64,000 bases of DNA, taken from NCBI RefSeq assembly GCF_009647605.1, contig NZ_WJIF01000008.1, positions 58,260 to 122,259 on the forward strand, given 5' to 3'. Position numbers and translations under genes: made by a program. Every line of letters begins with the position of its first letter. The stretch's first letter is position 1. This DNA is from Agromyces agglutinans. Lineage in GTDB: Bacteria; Actinomycetota; Actinomycetes; Actinomycetales; Microbacteriaceae. Shown here in pieces: positions 62,217 to 64,000 of the stretch. Below the pieces are notes generated by a model. The model had not been told where the DNA came from and did not search any database. It saw only the letters and a list, made by a program, of their open reading frames with translations.

Positions 62217-63526
62217 CAGCCAGCGGCGCCGTCTGGCGCAACTGGGGCCGCAGCGAACAGGTTCGACCACGACGCGTCGAGCGGCCCGATTCGGCCGGCG
62301 CCGTGCAGCGCGCGGTCGTCGCCGCCGCCGAGGCGGGCCTGCGCGTGAAGCCGGTCGGCTCGGGCCACAGCTTCACCGGCATCGCCGTCGCACCCGACGT
62401 GCAGCTCGACCTCACCGACCTCTCGGGCGTGATCGAGGCGGATGCCGCGACCGGTCGCGTTCGGCTCGCCGCCGGCACTCGGCTGCACCAGTTGCCGAGG
62501 CTGCTCGCCCCCTACGGCCTCGCGATGCCGAACATGGGCGACATCGACCGCCAGACCATCTCGGGTGCCATCTCGACCGGCACCCACGGCACGGGCCTGC
62601 GCTTCGGCGGGCTCGCGACCCAGGTCGTCGCGGCCCGGCTCGTCACCGGCAACGGCGAACTGATCGAGGTGAGCGAGACCAGCCGGCCCGAGCTGCTGCC
62701 CGCCGTGCGGCTGGGGCTCGGGGCGCTCGGGGTGCTCGTCGACGTGACGCTCCAGCTCGTGCCGCGTTTCGTGCTGCACGCCGTGGAGCAGCCGGAGCCG
62801 CTCGAAGGCGTGCTCGAGAACTGGCAGGAGCGGGTCGCCGGCGCCGATCACTTCGAGTTCTACTGGTTCCCGCACACCGACACGGCGCTCACCAAGACGA
62901 ACACGCGCCTGCCCGGCGACGCCCCGCGCGACCCGATCGGGCCCGTCTCGCGCTGGATCGACGACGAGCTGCTCGCGAACGGCGCCTACCGGGCGATCTG
63001 CGCGCTCGGCCGCGTCGCGCCGGGCGTCACGCCGTTCTTCGCGCGCCAGGTCGACAAGCTCACCGGCGACCGCGAGTTCACCGACCACTCGCCGAGCGTG
63101 TTCACGACGCACCGCACGGTGCGGTTCCGCGAGATGGAGTACGCGGTGCCGCTCGACGCGGTGCCCGATGCGTTCCACGAGCTGTGCCGGCTCATCGAGC
63201 GACGCGGCTGGCGCATCAGCTTCCCGGTGGAGGTGCGGGCGGCCGCGCGAGACGAGAACTGGCTCTCGACCGCGTACGGCCGGCCGTCGGGCTACATCGC
63301 CGTGCACCGGTACTTCCGCGAGGATCCGACCGAGTACTTCGCCGCGGTCGAGCAGATCCTGCTCGCCCACGGCGGCCGACCGCACTGGGGCAAGCTGCAC
63401 ACGCTCGGCGCCGAGGCCCTGCGGGGGCGGTATCCGCGATTCGACGACTTCCTGGCGGTGCGGGACGAGCTCGACCCCGAGCGGCGCTTCCAGAACGCGT
63501 ACCTGGAGCGCGTGCTCGGCGCCTGA
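62213..63526 (+). CDS. FAD-linked oxidase, D-arabinono-1,4-lactone oxidase family
   Basis: A 437-residue flavoprotein with a PCMH-type FAD domain: VKPVGSGHSFTGIAV (about residues 46-60), where the His of GSGHS is the position of covalent FAD linkage in aldonolactone and alditol oxidases, and ISGAISTGTHGTGLRFGGLA. The C-terminal ALO domain ends with PHWGKLHTL and LDPERRFQNAYLE, diagnostic of the family. Such enzymes oxidise sugar lactones or polyols with O2 or quinones. It starts with GTG overlapping the previous stop and ends the four-gene operon. Confidence 0.9.
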   Translation: MTASGAVWRNWGRSEQVRPRRVERPDSAGAVQRAVVAAAEAGLRVKPVGSGHSFTGIAVAPDVQLDLTDLSGVIEADAATGRVRLAAGTRLHQLPRLLAPYGLAMPNMGDIDRQTISGAISTGTHGTGLRFGGLATQVVAARLVTGNGELIEVSETSRPELLPAVRLGLGALGVLVDVTLQLVPRFVLHAVEQPEPLEGVLENWQERVAGADHFEFYWFPHTDTALTKTNTRLPGDAPRDPIGPVSRWIDDELLANGAYRAICALGRVAPGVTPFFARQVDKLTGDREFTDHSPSVFTTHRTVRFREMEYAVPLDAVPDAFHELCRLIERRGWRISFPVEVRAAARDENWLSTAYGRPSGYIAVHRYFREDPTEYFAAVEQILLAHGGRPHWGKLHTLGAEALRGRYPRFDDFLAVRDELDPERRFQNAYLERVLGA

Positions 63527-63652
63527 GCACCGACCCGGCATGCCCCGTGCGGTTCCTGCCAGTCCCATGGGAAAGGCAGGGCGCACGCGTCGCCCGCCGG
63601 TAGCATGAGAAGACCGTCCGAATCCCTTCGCGCCCCAGCAAGGAGCCCCGCC

Positions 63653-64000
63653 ATGGAATGGCTCATCCCCGTCCTCATCGTCGTCGCGCTCGTCGTGATC
63701 ATCGGCATCTACCTGTGGGCGACGTACAACTCGCTGGTCACGCTGAACGTGCGGGTCGACGAGGCGTGGAGCGACATCACGGTGCAGCTGAAGCGCCGTG
63801 CCGACCTCATCCCGAACCTCATCGAGACGGTCAAGGGCTACGCGGCGCACGAGAAGGCCGTCTTCGAGAACGTCACGCGGGCGCGTGCCGAGACGCTGCA
63901 GGCGCAGGGCCCGGCCGATGCATCCGCCGCCGAGAACCACATGCAGCAGGCGCTGAAGTCGATCTTCGCCGTCGCCGAGGCGTACCCGCAGCTCCAGGCG
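63653..64000 (+). CDS. LemA family protein, partial (3' end beyond window)
   Basis: The first 116 residues are present: one N-terminal membrane helix ([19 protein letters not shown]) and then the LemA core [20 protein letters not shown] and [20 protein letters not shown], followed by [17 protein letters not shown]. LemA proteins are membrane-anchored with a long helical bundle outside the membrane; their biochemical role is unclear and they often accompany TPM-domain proteins. The start at 63653 has AGGAG 8 nt upstream. The gene is cut by the window edge, not broken. Confidence 0.93.
   Translation, partial: MEWLIPVLIVVALVVIIGIYLWATYNSLVTLNVRVDEAWSDITVQLKRRADLIPNLIETVKGYAAHEKAVFENVTRARAETLQAQGPADASAAENHMQQALKSIFAVAEAYPQLQA

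Overview
The window is a 64 kb piece of chromosome from a very GC-rich actinobacterium. Base composition, GCG/GCC/CTC-type codon use, DUF222-HNH and DUF501 genes, a glmU-prs pair, and the order rsmI...metG-tatD-rsmA-...-ispE-ABC-F and mfd...mazG...hisS...eno-ftsB/divIC-DUF501 all fit the family Microbacteriaceae (Agromyces/Leifsonia-like). There is no rRNA operon, so the genus is an inference. I see no phage, insertion sequence, plasmid or CRISPR array. Coding density is high and no gap exceeds 300 bp.

Layout. 0-9.8 kb: a DUF255 thioredoxin-fold protein coupled to a PnuC-type transporter, a large SAM methyltransferase, a frameshifted DUF1761 membrane protein gene, a J-domain protein, an M18 aminopeptidase, a rhodanese and L-serine dehydratase. 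9.9-15 kb: an acetyltransferase, a CoA-binding protein coupled to MetY sulfhydrylase, a DUF4232 protein, an isochorismatase-like hydrolase, a monooxygenase-fold protein, and a guanidine-type SMR exporter behind what looks like a guanidine-III riboswitch. 15-21.6 kb: a membrane protein and XRE regulator with a palindromic operator, three MDR oxidoreductases, protein mannosyltransferase and RsmI. 21.6-28.5 kb: MetG, TatD, RsmA, IspE and an ABC-F ATPase. 28.5-31.4 kb: a methionine importer operon (metQ-metN-metI) with a structured leader and two strong hairpins after metQ. 31.5-33.7 kb: an SOS-box-controlled DUF222-HNH endonuclease and a MarR regulator.

33.7-44.1 kb: tRNA-Gln directly abutting glmU, then prs, an acyl-CoA ligase, small DUF202 membrane proteins, 6-phosphogluconate dehydrogenase, gluconokinase, L25, peptidyl-tRNA hydrolase and RNase HI. 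44.2-58.1 kb: Mfd, NhaA, MazG, HisS, enolase, an FtsB/DivIC-like protein, DUF501, a mycosin-like membrane-anchored subtilase, a type II NADH dehydrogenase and an unusual tRNA with a UAA anticodon. 58.1-64 kb: exopolyphosphatase, then a tightly coupled TetR-MFS-(PLP aldolase/deaminase)-(FAD aldonolactone-type oxidase) operon whose TetR promoter carries a perfect 16-bp palindrome, and a LemA gene cut by the window end.

The most notable signals outside ordinary gene content are: a class-I (short variable arm) tRNA reading UUA; the guanidine-III riboswitch; the TetR-controlled four-gene operon with no obvious known substrate; a -10 box at a fixed 6-7 nt before many start codons, pointing to widespread leaderless mRNAs; and the word GGCATCC/GGATGCC, which recurs roughly 70 times by eye and overrides local codon preference.
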